The notes under the pieces were generated by a model, which saw only the letters and a list, made by a program, of their open reading frames with translations, had not been told where the DNA came from and did no database searches. This document shows, in pieces, positions 9,239 through 18,593 of a stretch of DNA of 51,186 bases; position 1 is the first letter of the stretch; each line of letters starts with the position of its first letter. Both the position numbers and the translations under genes were made by a program. The stretch spans positions 1-51,186 of the forward strand of contig PDTI01000010.1 of assembly GCA_002747145.1 (NCBI GenBank), in the 5' to 3' direction. The DNA comes from Desulfobacter postgatei. GTDB lineage: Bacteria; Desulfobacterota; Desulfobacteria; Desulfobacterales; Desulfobacteraceae.

Positions 9239-10314
9239 TCAGGTGCCTGCACAAATACTGGCTTAAAGAGTTTATCAGGATCTTCATTATTATCCAGGCC
9301 TTGGTTATGGTATTGTTTGTGTTTATTGATTACCTGTCTCATATGGATAGAATTCTTGAATACGAAGTCAGTTTAACCCGGGGGCTTTGGTATGTAGTGC
9401 TTAAACTGCCGTATATGTTTGTTCAGCTCACGCCGGCAGGGCTGCTTCTTGCCGTGATTTGCGTGTTTGGTCTCATGAACCGGAACGAAGAACTCACAGC
9501 CTTAAAATCTTCGGGCATCTCTGTTTATTTTCTGGTCAAGCCGGCCATTTGGGCGGGTTGTTTTCTGGCGCTGTTGATGCTGTTTCTGGGTGAAACCCTG
9601 ATTCCCTTGTCCATGGCACGTTCCAACCACATCCGTTACCATGAGATGGTTGGGGACAAAGGGGTTGTTCACAGTCGAAAAGACATCTGGATTCGTTCGG
9701 ATAACACCCTGGTGCATATTAATTTTTTTGATCCGGCTCAAAAGACGGTGGCCGGCGTCACATGCACCACCATGGGGGCAGGCTTCAAGATCGTCTCGCG
9801 TATTGATGCGGCAAAAGGTTTCTATGACAACGGCCAATGGATTCTGGAAAATGTCACCGAACAGGTGTATGACCCTGAACTTGATGACTATCGTGTGACC
9901 ACCAGGCCCACAAAGCCCCTCACCCTTGACCTGAACCCCGGCGACCTTGGCCGTATGGCCCAGAAGACCAACGAAATGAGTTTTACCGAGCTTCGAAGGT
10001 ATGTAAAAAAAGTCACGGCTGAAGGATATGACGTCACCACGTATAAGGTGGATATGCATGGCAAACTTGCCTTTCCCTTTATTTGCGTGATTATGGCGCT
10101 GACAGGTTCTGCCACGGGCATGCGGGGATTTGTGAAGACAAACCTGCCCGTGGGCATTGCCGTGGGGGTCGGATTTTGCTTCCTGTACTGGTTTGTATTC
10201 GGGTTTACGGCCTCGCTGGGCTATGCAAAGATTCTGCCGCCGGTGGTGGCCGCCTGGTTGGGCAACCTGGTGTTTCTATGCCTGGGGGCTATTTATCTGA
10301 TCCAGACGGAATGA
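9235..10314 (+). CDS. lptG: LPS export ABC transporter permease LptG
   Basis: This is the second YjgP/YjgQ permease of the LPS exporter. The ORF track extends it upstream to 9178, but the likely start is GTG at 9235. It overlaps the lptF stop as GTGA and is preceded by AGGAAAAGGA. That gives 359 residues starting with IRCLHKYWLKEFIRIF, a normal LptG N-terminus. LPYMFVQLTPAGLLLA and MNRNEELTALKSSGIS are the conserved TM2 and coupling-helix segments. The beta-jellyroll domain follows, and FPFICVIMALTGSATGMRG begins the C-terminal helices. Translational coupling with lptF fits equal stoichiometry in the LptB2FG complex. Confidence 0.92.
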   Translation: MIRCLHKYWLKEFIRIFIIIQALVMVLFVFIDYLSHMDRILEYEVSLTRGLWYVVLKLPYMFVQLTPAGLLLAVICVFGLMNRNEELTALKSSGISVYFLVKPAIWAGCFLALLMLFLGETLIPLSMARSNHIRYHEMVGDKGVVHSRKDIWIRSDNTLVHINFFDPAQKTVAGVTCTTMGAGFKIVSRIDAAKGFYDNGQWILENVTEQVYDPELDDYRVTTRPTKPLTLDLNPGDLGRMAQKTNEMSFTELRRYVKKVTAEGYDVTTYKVDMHGKLAFPFICVIMALTGSATGMRGFVKTNLPVGIAVGVGFCFLYWFVFGFTASLGYAKILPPVVAAWLGNLVFLCLGAIYLIQTE

Positions 10315-10324
10315 TGACGGTGTC

Positions 10325-11623
10325 ATGATTTTTTTTTACCATATCATCACCCTGGTGGTATTTGGGGTCTGTCTGCCTTTTTTACCTGTTATCTGGATCT
10401 GTTCAGCCAAACGGCGGGCCAATCTATTACAACGCCTGGGGCTGTTTACCGGGATTTCTGAAAAAGAGGCCAATACCCATAGAATCTGGGTCCATGCACT
10501 GTCTGTGGGGGAAGTGAACTCAAGCCTGCCCCTGGTCACGGCCTTAAAAAAAAAATACCCGGCCCACCACATTATTTTTACCGCATCCACCAAAACCGGC
10601 TTTGAGCGGGCCCTTGATCTGATGCCCCCGGGCCGGGCCGGTTCCCCGGTCACGCAGATGGGATATTTCCCCTTTGATCTCTGGTTTTCAGTCAGGTGGG
10701 TTGTCGGGCGCATTTCACCGGATCTCATCTGCCTGGTGGAAACGGATCTGTGGCCCGGATTTTTGTCTGTCATGGCGAAACGGGCAATTCCGGTGGTCCT
10801 TGTGAATGCCCGGTTGTCACCAAAATCCTTAAAAGGTTACCGCTACATGGGGCCCTTTGCCAATCTGTTTTTTTCAAAACTTTCATCTGTTATGGCCCAG
10901 ACCCGGCAGGATGCTTTGGGGTTTGAACAGCTTGGCGTGGCCGTGAACCGTATCCAGGTTACCGGAAATATCAAATTTGATCAGCCCTGTCCTGAATTGT
11001 CCCGGGAAGAGATCTCAGATCTTGTCCGGGATCTGGGGTTTTACACAGATGACCGGATAATGATTGCCGGTTCCACCCATGCCGGTGAAGAGCCCATGGT
11101 GGTCCGGGCATTTATCCAGGCAAGACAAACAGATCCTGCACTCAAACTTGTCATTGCGCCCCGGAATCCCGCCAGGTGTGCGGCCTTACCCAGGGAATTA
11201 CCCCTGGCGGGATTCAGGGTTGCATCTTACCTGGACCCCCTTGAAAACAAGCTAGGTGCAGATATCATGTTTCTCAACACCATTGGCATTCTGGCCAAGG
11301 CCTATGCGGTCTGTGTGTTTGCCTTTGTGGGAGGATCCCTTGTGCCCAAAGGTGGGCATAACCTTCTGGAACCGGCCATGTTTGGCAAACCAGTGGTTTT
11401 CGGACCCCATATGACCGACTTTCGTGAAATGGCCCAGTTGTTTGTCCAGGGCAACGGCGGTATCCAGGTTGAAAACGAAAAAGCGCTGGCCAATGCACTG
11501 GAACAGATGCTGCGCAATCCGGATCAGCGGACCCGCACCGGGTACAATGCCCGGCAGATCTTTAAAAAGAACGCAGGGGCCTTAAATGCCTGTTTAAGCG
11601 GTATGGAGATTTTTCTTGATTAA
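10325..11623 (+). CDS. waaA: 3-deoxy-D-manno-octulosonic acid (Kdo) transferase
   Basis: This 432-residue GT30 enzyme transfers Kdo from CMP-Kdo onto the lipid A precursor at the inner leaflet. Family signatures are all present: an N-terminal membrane anchor, WVHALSVGEVNSS (acceptor-side motif), VNARLSPKSLKGY, GSTHAGEE, and the nucleotide-sugar block FVGGSLVPKGGHNLLEPA with FGPHMTDF. It starts 10 bp after lptG and overlaps the next gene by 8 bp, so it belongs to the same transcript. Whether it adds one, two or more Kdo residues cannot be told from sequence. Confidence 0.94.
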   Translation: MIFFYHIITLVVFGVCLPFLPVIWICSAKRRANLLQRLGLFTGISEKEANTHRIWVHALSVGEVNSSLPLVTALKKKYPAHHIIFTASTKTGFERALDLMPPGRAGSPVTQMGYFPFDLWFSVRWVVGRISPDLICLVETDLWPGFLSVMAKRAIPVVLVNARLSPKSLKGYRYMGPFANLFFSKLSSVMAQTRQDALGFEQLGVAVNRIQVTGNIKFDQPCPELSREEISDLVRDLGFYTDDRIMIAGSTHAGEEPMVVRAFIQARQTDPALKLVIAPRNPARCAALPRELPLAGFRVASYLDPLENKLGADIMFLNTIGILAKAYAVCVFAFVGGSLVPKGGHNLLEPAMFGKPVVFGPHMTDFREMAQLFVQGNGGIQVENEKALANALEQMLRNPDQRTRTGYNARQIFKKNAGALNACLSGMEIFLD

Positions 11624-12584
11624 ATCCTGGCTGAACCGGATAGAAAAACGGGTATTAAAAACCATGGAAACCCCAGGCCCCTTTGCGCCGTTTTCCTTTG
11701 ATCAGATCCTGGCCGGCTGTGCAGACATCTACAAAACCGGAGTGAAACTGCGTTATGCGATGTATGCGAACAACATTCTGAAATCCAGACGGCTTGACTG
11801 CCCTGTGATTTCCATCGGTAACCTGGCTGTGGGTGGGTCCGGTAAAACACCCATGGCGATTTGGCTGGCCAAGATGCTGGTGGAAAACGGATGGCGTCCC
11901 GTGGTGATCAGCCGGGGCTACAGAGGAACACTTAAAAACGAAGTTGCTGTGGTATCCAACGGCCGGGATGTTTTTCTGAATGCAAAGACCTGCGGTGATG
12001 AGCCTTATATGATGGCCATGGAAAAAGCCTTTCCCGTCGTAGCGGGCAAGGATCGGTATAAGGCGGGTCTTATGGCCATCGAAAACTTTGCACCTGATGT
12101 GGTGATTCTTGATGACGGATTCCAGCACCTGAAATTGAGACGAAACGTGAATCTGGTTCTTCTGGACCACAGACAACCTTTGGGAAATGGGTATATGCTT
12201 CCGGCAGGGCGGTTGCGTGAAACCCTTTGTATGGCAAAGGATAGAATTGATGCCATTGTGTTTACCCGGTGTCCTTCGGAAAACGCCTCCTTTGCACAAT
12301 CGGTGCAGGATCTGGGGGTAAACATTGCCGGTCACCTTGAATTTTGCGACCATTACCGGTATAACGAGCCTGATTTTAAACGGATTCTGGCCCAGGCCAA
12401 GGCGTTGAACCTTGATTTTATCCTGACAACCCAGAAAGATTGGGTAAAGTTAAATCCGGCATGGTTCAGGGATGTGACGGTGGTTGTTATGGGTGTCCGG
12501 TTGCGCTTTACCCATCCCCAGGACTTTGAAAAATTTATTTTGGACAACATCGTGGTGCAGGGCGCAGGGTCAGGGCTTCCATGA
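11616..12584 (+). CDS. lpxK: Tetraacyldisaccharide 4'-kinase
   Basis: This enzyme phosphorylates the 4' position of the lipid A disaccharide to give lipid IVA. The 322-residue protein begins with an N-terminal membrane-associated helix, then a P-loop in ISIGNLAVGGSGKTPMAIW, PVVISRGYRG, and the signature DDGFQHLKLRRNVNLVLLD that holds the catalytic Asp and His. It starts at TTG (11616), overlapping the end of waaA, with GGAG 8 bp upstream. In E. coli LpxK acts before WaaA; here the gene order is reversed, which has no functional consequence. Confidence 0.94.
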   Translation: MIKSWLNRIEKRVLKTMETPGPFAPFSFDQILAGCADIYKTGVKLRYAMYANNILKSRRLDCPVISIGNLAVGGSGKTPMAIWLAKMLVENGWRPVVISRGYRGTLKNEVAVVSNGRDVFLNAKTCGDEPYMMAMEKAFPVVAGKDRYKAGLMAIENFAPDVVILDDGFQHLKLRRNVNLVLLDHRQPLGNGYMLPAGRLRETLCMAKDRIDAIVFTRCPSENASFAQSVQDLGVNIAGHLEFCDHYRYNEPDFKRILAQAKALNLDFILTTQKDWVKLNPAWFRDVTVVVMGVRLRFTHPQDFEKFILDNIVVQGAGSGLP

Positions 12585-12606
12585 CAATCTATGTTGGTAT
12601 TGATGT

Positions 12607-13337
12607 ATGAATGATGATCAGATTTATCAGTTATTGCGTCTTTTGATAATGCTCCTGGGCAGGCTGCCCATATGGCTGGCCGATTTTTGTGCCCGCCTTT
12701 TAGGCCTGCTTTTTTACGCCACTTCAGGATTGAAGGGCTGGAAAATATACAGCAGGCGCATGCCAAAGGCAAAGGGGTGATCTGCCTTTTATGCCATCTG
12801 GGTAATTTTGAAATGCTCATCGCAGGCATTGAGCCGTTGGGGGTCAAGGGGTACGCCATCTACCGCAGACTGGATTTTGCGCCCCTGGATCGGTTGATCA
12901 GAGAAGGACGCAGCCGGTTTAACCTGGAAGTGATCCCTAAAGGAAAGAGCTCTAAAAGGGCTGAGGCCATATTGAAACGTGGAGAAATTTTAGGCTCTTT
13001 TCTGGATCAAAGTGTGGACTGGTATATGGGGCCCTTTGTGGATTTTTTTGGGGCACCTGCCTGTACCCACAGAGGCTTTGCCAAGCTGGCACTGAAAACC
13101 AGTTCACCTGTAGTGCCCGTGTATACGGTGCGTAAAAACCGGCATTTCACCGTGGCGTTCCTGCCTGAAATCCCGCTGGTGGAAACCGGGGATCCCATCA
13201 AAGATATTGAAATCAATACCCAGAATTATACCGCGGTTATTGAGTCCCTGGTCAGAAAACATCCAGACCAGTATTTCTGGGTTCACAACCGCTGGAAAAC
13301 CCCCAATTACTGCCTCTGGCCAAAATCCAATGACTAA
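12607..13337 (+). pseudogene. lpxL: Lipid A late acyltransferase (LpxL/HtrB family) with an internal frameshifting deletion
   Basis: The family transfers a secondary acyl chain to Kdo-lipid A. Two reading frames are needed to recover it. The first starts at ATG 12607 and gives a normal N-terminal membrane anchor (RLPIWLADFCARLLGLLFYA), then runs to TGA at 12780. The second, open over 12672-13337, starts in recognisable homology at FRIEGLENIQQAHAKGKGVI. It keeps the catalytic HX4E motif in CHLGNFE as well as later family blocks (FLDQSVDW, RNRHFT-like, HNRWKT). About 70 residues that normally lie between these parts are absent, so a deletion of roughly 200 bp that is not a multiple of three is the simplest explanation. 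A shortened product from ATG 12672 would keep the active site but lose the membrane anchor. It sits in frame with the operon order between lpxK and waaF. Confidence 0.7.
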
Positions 13338-14397
13338 AATTCGATTAAAAAAGAACGACCGGGGGCGCATTCTGATCCGGGCCGCCAACTGGGTGGGGGA
13401 TGCCGTCATGACCACCCCGGTGGTCCGGGCCGTGCGCAAAAATTTCCCCAGGGCCGGTATCACAGTACTGGCAAAGCCCTGGGTGGTGCCGGTGTATCAG
13501 AACAACCCCCATGTTGACCGGATCATGGTGTATGAAAATGAGGGACGCCACAAAATGGGTTTGGGAACCCTCAGGCTGGCCAAAGACCTGCAGGCGCAAC
13601 AGTTTGATTTGGCCATCCTGATGCAGAATGCTTTTGAGGCTGCATTGTTGGCGTTCCTGGCCCGAATTCCCGAGCGTCTAGGGTACAACACCGACGGCCG
13701 CAGGCTGCTGCTCAACCGGTGCATCAGGATGGACCCTGTTTTGAAAAAAGGCCATCTCATTGATTATTATCTGGCCCTTTTAAGCTTGGCCGGCCTTGAC
13801 ACTGCCGGCAGGGACCTGGAGCTTTACCCCGGTCGCCGGGACAGGGAATGGAGCCGGTATTTTCTTAATGAACAGGCGTTATCGGGTTCCGGCCGACCGG
13901 TGATCGGCATTAACCCTGGGTCCACCGGGGGAACGGCCAAACGCTGGTTCCCTGAACGGTATGCGCAACTTGCCAGAAACTTGGCAGCGCAGCACCAGAC
14001 CCGGATCATTATTTTTGGCGGGCCCGCAGAACGCGAACTTGGGGATGAGATCTGTGCCATGGCCAACGGGGCCTGCATCAACATGGCCGGACGCACCAAC
14101 CTGTCCAAAGCTTTTGCCCTGATCGGGGCGTTGGACCTTTTTGTCACCAATGATTCCGGCCTGATGCATGTCGCAGCAGCCCAACATGTAAACCAGGTGG
14201 CTGTGATCGGTTCCACCGACCCTATTGCCACAGCCCCTGCAAATAAAAACAGTGTGATGGTCAGAGATCCGGTTCCCTGTGCGCCCTGTCTGAAAAAAGA
14301 TTGCCCAACTGACCATAAATGCATGGATAAAATCACCGTGGAGATGGTGATGTCAGCCTGCAACGCTTTTCTGGGAAAGGAGGGGTTCAATGGCTGA
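13330..14397 (+). CDS. waaF: ADP-heptose:LPS heptosyltransferase II
   Basis: This GT9 enzyme adds the second heptose to the inner core. The ORF track begins at 13207, but homology starts at ATG 13330, which overlaps the lpxL stop; this gives 355 residues. Evidence includes the N-terminal ILIRAANWVGDAVMTTPVVRA typical of WaaF, the donor-binding INPGSTGGTAKRWF, and NDSGLMHVAAAQ. It also shows a C-terminal cysteine cluster (CAPCLKKDCPTDHKC) seen in many GT9 proteins. Its end overlaps the next heptosyltransferase gene by 8 bp. Confidence 0.9.
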   Translation: MTKIRLKKNDRGRILIRAANWVGDAVMTTPVVRAVRKNFPRAGITVLAKPWVVPVYQNNPHVDRIMVYENEGRHKMGLGTLRLAKDLQAQQFDLAILMQNAFEAALLAFLARIPERLGYNTDGRRLLLNRCIRMDPVLKKGHLIDYYLALLSLAGLDTAGRDLELYPGRRDREWSRYFLNEQALSGSGRPVIGINPGSTGGTAKRWFPERYAQLARNLAAQHQTRIIIFGGPAERELGDEICAMANGACINMAGRTNLSKAFALIGALDLFVTNDSGLMHVAAAQHVNQVAVIGSTDPIATAPANKNSVMVRDPVPCAPCLKKDCPTDHKCMDKITVEMVMSACNAFLGKEGFNG

Positions 14398-15433
14398 TGC
14401 CCAAAGGGGGGTATTTGACCGGGTTAACCGGATTCTGATTGTCAAGCCCAGTGCCCTGGGGGATATTGTTCATTCCATGCCGTTTCTTCATGTATTGAAA
14501 AAAAGGTTTCCATGGGCCCGGATCGACTGGGTGGTGGCCCATGGACTGCATACCTTTTTGGAAGGCCACCCCATGATCAACCGCCTGTGGGTGATCAAAA
14601 AAGACCAGTGGAAAAAGCTCAGCCAGCTCAGGCTGACACTAAAGGAGATCAACGCTTTGCGGCAGGGACTGGCAGAACAGCACTATGATGTATGCATTGA
14701 TCTGTCCGGGCTGTTTCGTTCCGGTGTGATCTCAGCGTTTTCCAAGGCCCCTGTCCGCCTGGGGTTTGACTCCTCGGATGAGGGCAGCCCTTTATTTTAT
14801 ACCCATAAGATTCATGGGTCCATGAAGATCCATGCCATTGACCGGTATCTTGAAATTGCCCGCTTCATGGGTTGCGCCGTTGATAAGGTTGAGTATCCTT
14901 TTGCGCCCCATAATCCTGCTCCTGATGTGATGAAAGAACTGCCGGAAGACTACGTTATTATCTGTCCCTCTGCCGGAAAACCAGCCAACCGGTGGCCTGC
15001 TTCTAAATATGGGGCCCTTGCATCCATGCTGGACCTGCCGGTGGTGGTCATTGCCTCTGCACCGGAAGCGGATATTGCACAGGAAGTGGTGGAATCATCC
15101 CAGGGAAACGCCGTGTCCCTTGCCGGAAAAACGAATCTTAAAGATCTTTTGCCTGTCATCGGAAATGCGAAATACTTTATCTGTAATGATACCGGCCCCA
15201 TGCATATTGCCGCAGCCCTGGGTATCCCGGTCTTTGCCATATTCGGACCGGCCAATCCGGTCCGGACCGGCCCCTATGGCACTATCCACACCGTGATTCA
15301 AAAAAAACTTGACTGTTCCCCTTGTTACGCCCATACCCCATGCCGCCGCTACAGGTGCATGGAAGAACTGACCGTGACCCAGGTGTTTGATCAAATACAG
15401 TATGGATTGAAAATAAAGGAAAGCACAGTATGA
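14390..15433 (+). CDS. waaC: Heptosyltransferase I-like (GT9)
   Basis: This 347-residue GT9 glycosyltransferase probably adds the first heptose to Kdo. The N-terminus IVKPSALGDIVHSMPFLHVL has the Ser-Ala-Leu-Gly-Asp pattern typical of WaaC (WaaF has an aromatic-rich version). DLSGLFRSG and the donor block FICNDTGPMHIAAALGIPVFAIFGP are present, and the C-terminus again carries paired cysteines (CSPCYAHTPC). It overlaps waaF at the start and the glycosyltransferase 2 gene at the end (ATGA). It could be another GT9 such as heptosyltransferase III, so the exact linkage is inferred from order and motif. Confidence 0.82.
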   Translation: MADAQRGVFDRVNRILIVKPSALGDIVHSMPFLHVLKKRFPWARIDWVVAHGLHTFLEGHPMINRLWVIKKDQWKKLSQLRLTLKEINALRQGLAEQHYDVCIDLSGLFRSGVISAFSKAPVRLGFDSSDEGSPLFYTHKIHGSMKIHAIDRYLEIARFMGCAVDKVEYPFAPHNPAPDVMKELPEDYVIICPSAGKPANRWPASKYGALASMLDLPVVVIASAPEADIAQEVVESSQGNAVSLAGKTNLKDLLPVIGNAKYFICNDTGPMHIAAALGIPVFAIFGPANPVRTGPYGTIHTVIQKKLDCSPCYAHTPCRRYRCMEELTVTQVFDQIQYGLKIKESTV

Positions 15434-16197
15434 GTCCCTTTTCAGCCGGAAAGTTGTCTGTTTATATCATCGCGTATAATGAAGCCGATAAAATTGAAGA
15501 TGCATTAAAAAGCGTGGTCTGGGCAGATGAGGTGGTGGTGGCGGATTCGTTCAGCACCGATGACACGGCAAAAATTGCCCAGGATTACGGGGCCAGGGTG
15601 GTTCAAATCCCCTTTGAGGGGTTTGGTCAGCTCAGGAACGATGCCATCAATGCGTGCAGCCACAACTGGGTGTTTAGCCTGGATGCGGATGAACGGTGCA
15701 CCCAGGACGCAAAACAAGAGATTCTTCAAATCATCAATGATCCGGACAGTCTGGATGCTTACTATGTTCCCCGCCGGAATTATTTTATGGGAAAGTGGAT
15801 CCGGCATGCAGGATTTTATCCGGATTTCCGCCAGCCCCAACTGTTCAGAAAAGGCGCATTAAAGTTTATGCCCGACGCGGTGCATGAAAGGTATGAAGTG
15901 CTCAGTGACAGGAAATGCGGTTATTTAAGCTCATCTATTTTTCAGATTCCGTTTAAGGATCTTGAAGAGATGTTTAGAAAAATGAACCGGTATTCCACCC
16001 TGGGTGCCCAAAAGCTTGATGCAGCAAATCAAAGATCAGGGATCTTCAATGCTCTTGCCCATGGGGTCTGGGCCTGGTTCAGCATGTATATTCTGAAACT
16101 GGGCTGCCTGGACGGTTGGCCAGGATTTATTATTTCTCTTAGCAGTTTTGAAAGTACCTTTTATAAATACGCCAAGCTTCACTTAAAGCAGAAATAA
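15430..16197 (+). CDS. Family 2 glycosyltransferase, WaaE-like core glucosyltransferase
   Basis: This is a 255-residue inverting GT-A glycosyltransferase. LSVYIIAYNEADKIEDALKS is the nucleotide-binding start, FSLDADER contains the DxD metal site, and YFMGKWIRHAGFYPD with QLFRKGALKF matches the WaaE/KdtX group. That group adds glucose to the first heptose of the LPS core. A C-terminal amphipathic or membrane stretch (WAWFSMYILKLGCLDGWPGFIISL) is also typical of the group. It overlaps the waaC-like gene by 4 bp and closes the tightly packed operon. The sugar and acceptor are inferred from family membership and location. Confidence 0.85.
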   Translation: MSPFSAGKLSVYIIAYNEADKIEDALKSVVWADEVVVADSFSTDDTAKIAQDYGARVVQIPFEGFGQLRNDAINACSHNWVFSLDADERCTQDAKQEILQIINDPDSLDAYYVPRRNYFMGKWIRHAGFYPDFRQPQLFRKGALKFMPDAVHERYEVLSDRKCGYLSSSIFQIPFKDLEEMFRKMNRYSTLGAQKLDAANQRSGIFNALAHGVWAWFSMYILKLGCLDGWPGFIISLSSFESTFYKYAKLHLKQK

Positions 16198-16210
16198 AAC
16201 GATATCCGTT

Positions 16211-17422
16211 ATGAATAAAGAAGATAAAGCCCTTTTCGGGGATGCTCCCCCGTCACCTTCCCAATCTGTTTTGATTGTAGACCCCCAAGTTGAAGGCCAT
16301 CACTTAACATGGATTCGTTATATTACAGATGCGTTTTTAAGTCAGAATTTTAAAGTGACGCTGATGGCCGATTTCAGGCCCCAGCATGCGTCAAAAATTC
16401 ATAATGTTCTCCAAGATCGGTTAAAGGATATTCAACGGATTTGTGCATTTAATGAAAACGGCAGGTATCATGGAAATTCCTGTCTGAAAAGTGTGTCCCT
16501 GGCTCAAAAAGAGTATGGGTTTTCTCATATTTTTTTTAATGAACTGGATCTGTTCGCATCAAATTGTCTGAGACAGGCTGCCATGGGAAGGTATCCCCCT
16601 CGAAATATTAAGGGGCTTTTGTCAGGAATTTATTTTCGGCCCAGGTTTTTGTTTGAAAAAAAGACCCTGTCCAATTCCATTAAATCAGCTGGTTTTAAAA
16701 GATTGTACCAAAACCGTTGGTTTAAGAATATTTTTTTAATGGATGAACAGCGAATAGAGGATGTCTCAAAAAAGTTTCCTGATATTAATTTTAACTTTCT
16801 ACCCGATCCCTGGGATGGAAATTTTGCAATTGATCAAAAAGATGCAAGATCCTGTCTTAATCTGCCGCCCAATAAATTTATTGTCCTTCAATTTGGTATC
16901 GGAACAAAAAGAAAAGGATTGCATCATGTGGCAAACGCAATGAAAAATTTGCCGGATTCATCTGATGTTTTCTTGCTTTGCGCAGGAAAGTTGTCCATTC
17001 CATCAAAATTTGAAAGACTGTTATACAAATTGGAAGCGCAGGGCAAAGCAAAAATATTGAATCGGTATGTCAGTGATACGGAAGAAAAATTCTGCTTTTG
17101 CGCATCTGATGCGGTGTTGTTGCCCTATGTGCATCACATGGGTTCAAGCGGTGTTTTGCCCAGGGCCTGTGCAGCAGGAAAACCGGTAATCGCAAGTGAT
17201 TTCGATCTGGTGGGGTTTCGTGTAAAGCAGTATGAACTTGGGCTTGTATTTGAACATGGGAGTGTGGCGCAACTAAAAACAGCGATTCATAAATTGGCCC
17301 AGATGGACATCATTCAAAAAGAAAAATTTAAAAAAAATAATTGGGGTTATGCAAAAAGGTGTCATTATAAAAAATTTAAGCAGGCCGTTACTAAGCCGTT
17401 TGTCATCAGACCGATCTATTGA
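16211..17422 (+). CDS. Family 4 glycosyltransferase, likely LPS or surface polysaccharide
   Basis: This is a 403-residue GT-B glycosyltransferase. The donor-binding half has FGIGTKRKGLHHVANAM and the motif region VLLPYVHHMGSSGVLPRACAAGKPVIASDFD, the GT4 pattern in which the sugar nucleotide is held by the conserved acidic residue region. The N-terminal half is divergent and AT-rich. It follows the WaaE-like gene by 13 bp, so it is probably at the end of the same transcript. Base composition is visibly more AT-rich than the core genes before it, which suggests acquisition with the following genes. The sugar it transfers is unknown. Confidence 0.75.
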   Translation: MNKEDKALFGDAPPSPSQSVLIVDPQVEGHHLTWIRYITDAFLSQNFKVTLMADFRPQHASKIHNVLQDRLKDIQRICAFNENGRYHGNSCLKSVSLAQKEYGFSHIFFNELDLFASNCLRQAAMGRYPPRNIKGLLSGIYFRPRFLFEKKTLSNSIKSAGFKRLYQNRWFKNIFLMDEQRIEDVSKKFPDINFNFLPDPWDGNFAIDQKDARSCLNLPPNKFIVLQFGIGTKRKGLHHVANAMKNLPDSSDVFLLCAGKLSIPSKFERLLYKLEAQGKAKILNRYVSDTEEKFCFCASDAVLLPYVHHMGSSGVLPRACAAGKPVIASDFDLVGFRVKQYELGLVFEHGSVAQLKTAIHKLAQMDIIQKEKFKKNNWGYAKRCHYKKFKQAVTKPFVIRPIY

Positions 17423-17570
17423 TTCTCGTTTATACGGCCCCTGGCGACGGCTTTTGATTGAGGGTGTTCTCCAAGGGTGAGGCTGTTTTGAATTTTTGGT
17501 AAGCACACTATTGATGCGTGATCATAATATTTAAACGCTTTCCCCTGATTATCAAACAGTTCTAAAAATT

Positions 17571-18503
17571 ATGGTACAGACACTTATGATCAAGATCCAT
17601 AGGTTATTCGCCCATAAAAAAAAATGGGCTCCACAAACACCCCCCACTGAATGCCAATGGTCCATCGGCATTTATGAGGGTGTTTCCCCCTTTACTTTAC
17701 AACCGCCTGATAAAATAACCAATCCCATCATCTCTCCCTGTGATGTATCCGATGCTAAGGCAAGACTTGTCGCAGATCCTTTTGGGGTCCGATGTGAGGG
17801 GCGCTATTACCTTTTTTTTGAAGCTGAGGTAAAAACCAACAATGGGTTCAAAGGGAAAATAGCCATGGCAAGCAGTGAGAATGGGCAAACCTGGCAGTAT
17901 GAAAAAGTGGTTCTTAGCGAGCCGTTTCATCTTTCTTATCCTTATGTTTTCACCCATGAAAACCAATTTTATCTTATTCCTGAATCAAGACAGTACAGGC
18001 AGGTTCGTCTGTATCGGGCCGTCTCATTCCCTTTCCACTGGGAACTGGACACCATATTATTGAAAGGCAAACGTTTTGCCGACAACACTCTTTTTTTTTA
18101 TAATAACATGTGGTGGTTGTTTACAGACTCAGGCAATTCAACCCTTCGGCTGTATTTTTCCCCGCATCTAAAAGGACCCTATAAACAACATCGGAAAAGT
18201 CCCATACGTAAAAAAGACCCCCATTATGCACGACCTGCAGGACGGGTCATTTTGTACAAAACGAATCCGGTTCGTTTTGCCCAGGATACCTTGCCGATAT
18301 ATGGCAGCAAAGTCTGGGGCTTCAGGGTGATCACATTAACGACCGAAGACTACCAGGAAGAACCCATTACAGACCCTATTCTTGATGCGTCGGGGGCGGG
18401 TTGGAACAGTCATGGTATGCATACTGTTGATGCAACCCAATTACCCGATGGTTCATGGCGGGCCTATGTTGATGGATATGGCTCTATTAAGGCAGGTGTA
18501 TAG
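17571..18503 (+). CDS. Five-bladed beta-propeller protein resembling the GINT1 N-terminal domain / GH43-like fold
   Basis: The 310-residue protein has no signal peptide. It shows repeats of an ADPFGVRCEGRYYLFFEAE type, SLSYPYVFTHENQFYLIPES, and FADNTLFFYNNMWWLFTDS. These are successive blades of the propeller found at the N-terminus of glucosamine inositolphosphorylceramide transferases and in bacterial proteins of polysaccharide and formyltransferase loci. The acidic residues in ADPF and the PES motif occupy the positions expected for a sugar-binding funnel. It lies in the AT-rich glycan patch between a GT4 enzyme and an O-antigen ligase, so a role in surface glycan modification is likely, but catalysis is unproven. 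Start could also be ATG 17586. Confidence 0.65.
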   Translation: MVQTLMIKIHRLFAHKKKWAPQTPPTECQWSIGIYEGVSPFTLQPPDKITNPIISPCDVSDAKARLVADPFGVRCEGRYYLFFEAEVKTNNGFKGKIAMASSENGQTWQYEKVVLSEPFHLSYPYVFTHENQFYLIPESRQYRQVRLYRAVSFPFHWELDTILLKGKRFADNTLFFYNNMWWLFTDSGNSTLRLYFSPHLKGPYKQHRKSPIRKKDPHYARPAGRVILYKTNPVRFAQDTLPIYGSKVWGFRVITLTTEDYQEEPITDPILDASGAGWNSHGMHTVDATQLPDGSWRAYVDGYGSIKAGV

Positions 18504-18525
18504 TACTGTCAGGCCATGGGTCTTA

Positions 18526-18593
18526 GAGATTGTTTGGTAATTAGGGGCATTTTCATGAGATTGCAGCCGATTCATCAATTACCAAACAAGCTC
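18526..18593. mobile_element. Miniature inverted-repeat element, copy 1 (68 bp)
   Basis: The left terminus GAGATTGTTTGGTAATTAGGGG and the right terminus (reverse complement) GAGCTTGTTTGGTAATTGAT are inverted copies. The element is flanked on both sides by TTA (18523-18525 and 18594-18596), which reads as a 3-bp target duplication. The right-hand TTA is also the stop codon of the O-antigen ligase gene on the other strand. It is an internally shortened member of the family described at 23951-24111. Confidence 0.85.

Noticed and set aside
11655-12353. 232-aa minus-strand ORF
   Set aside because: It is a shadow of lpxK on the opposite strand.
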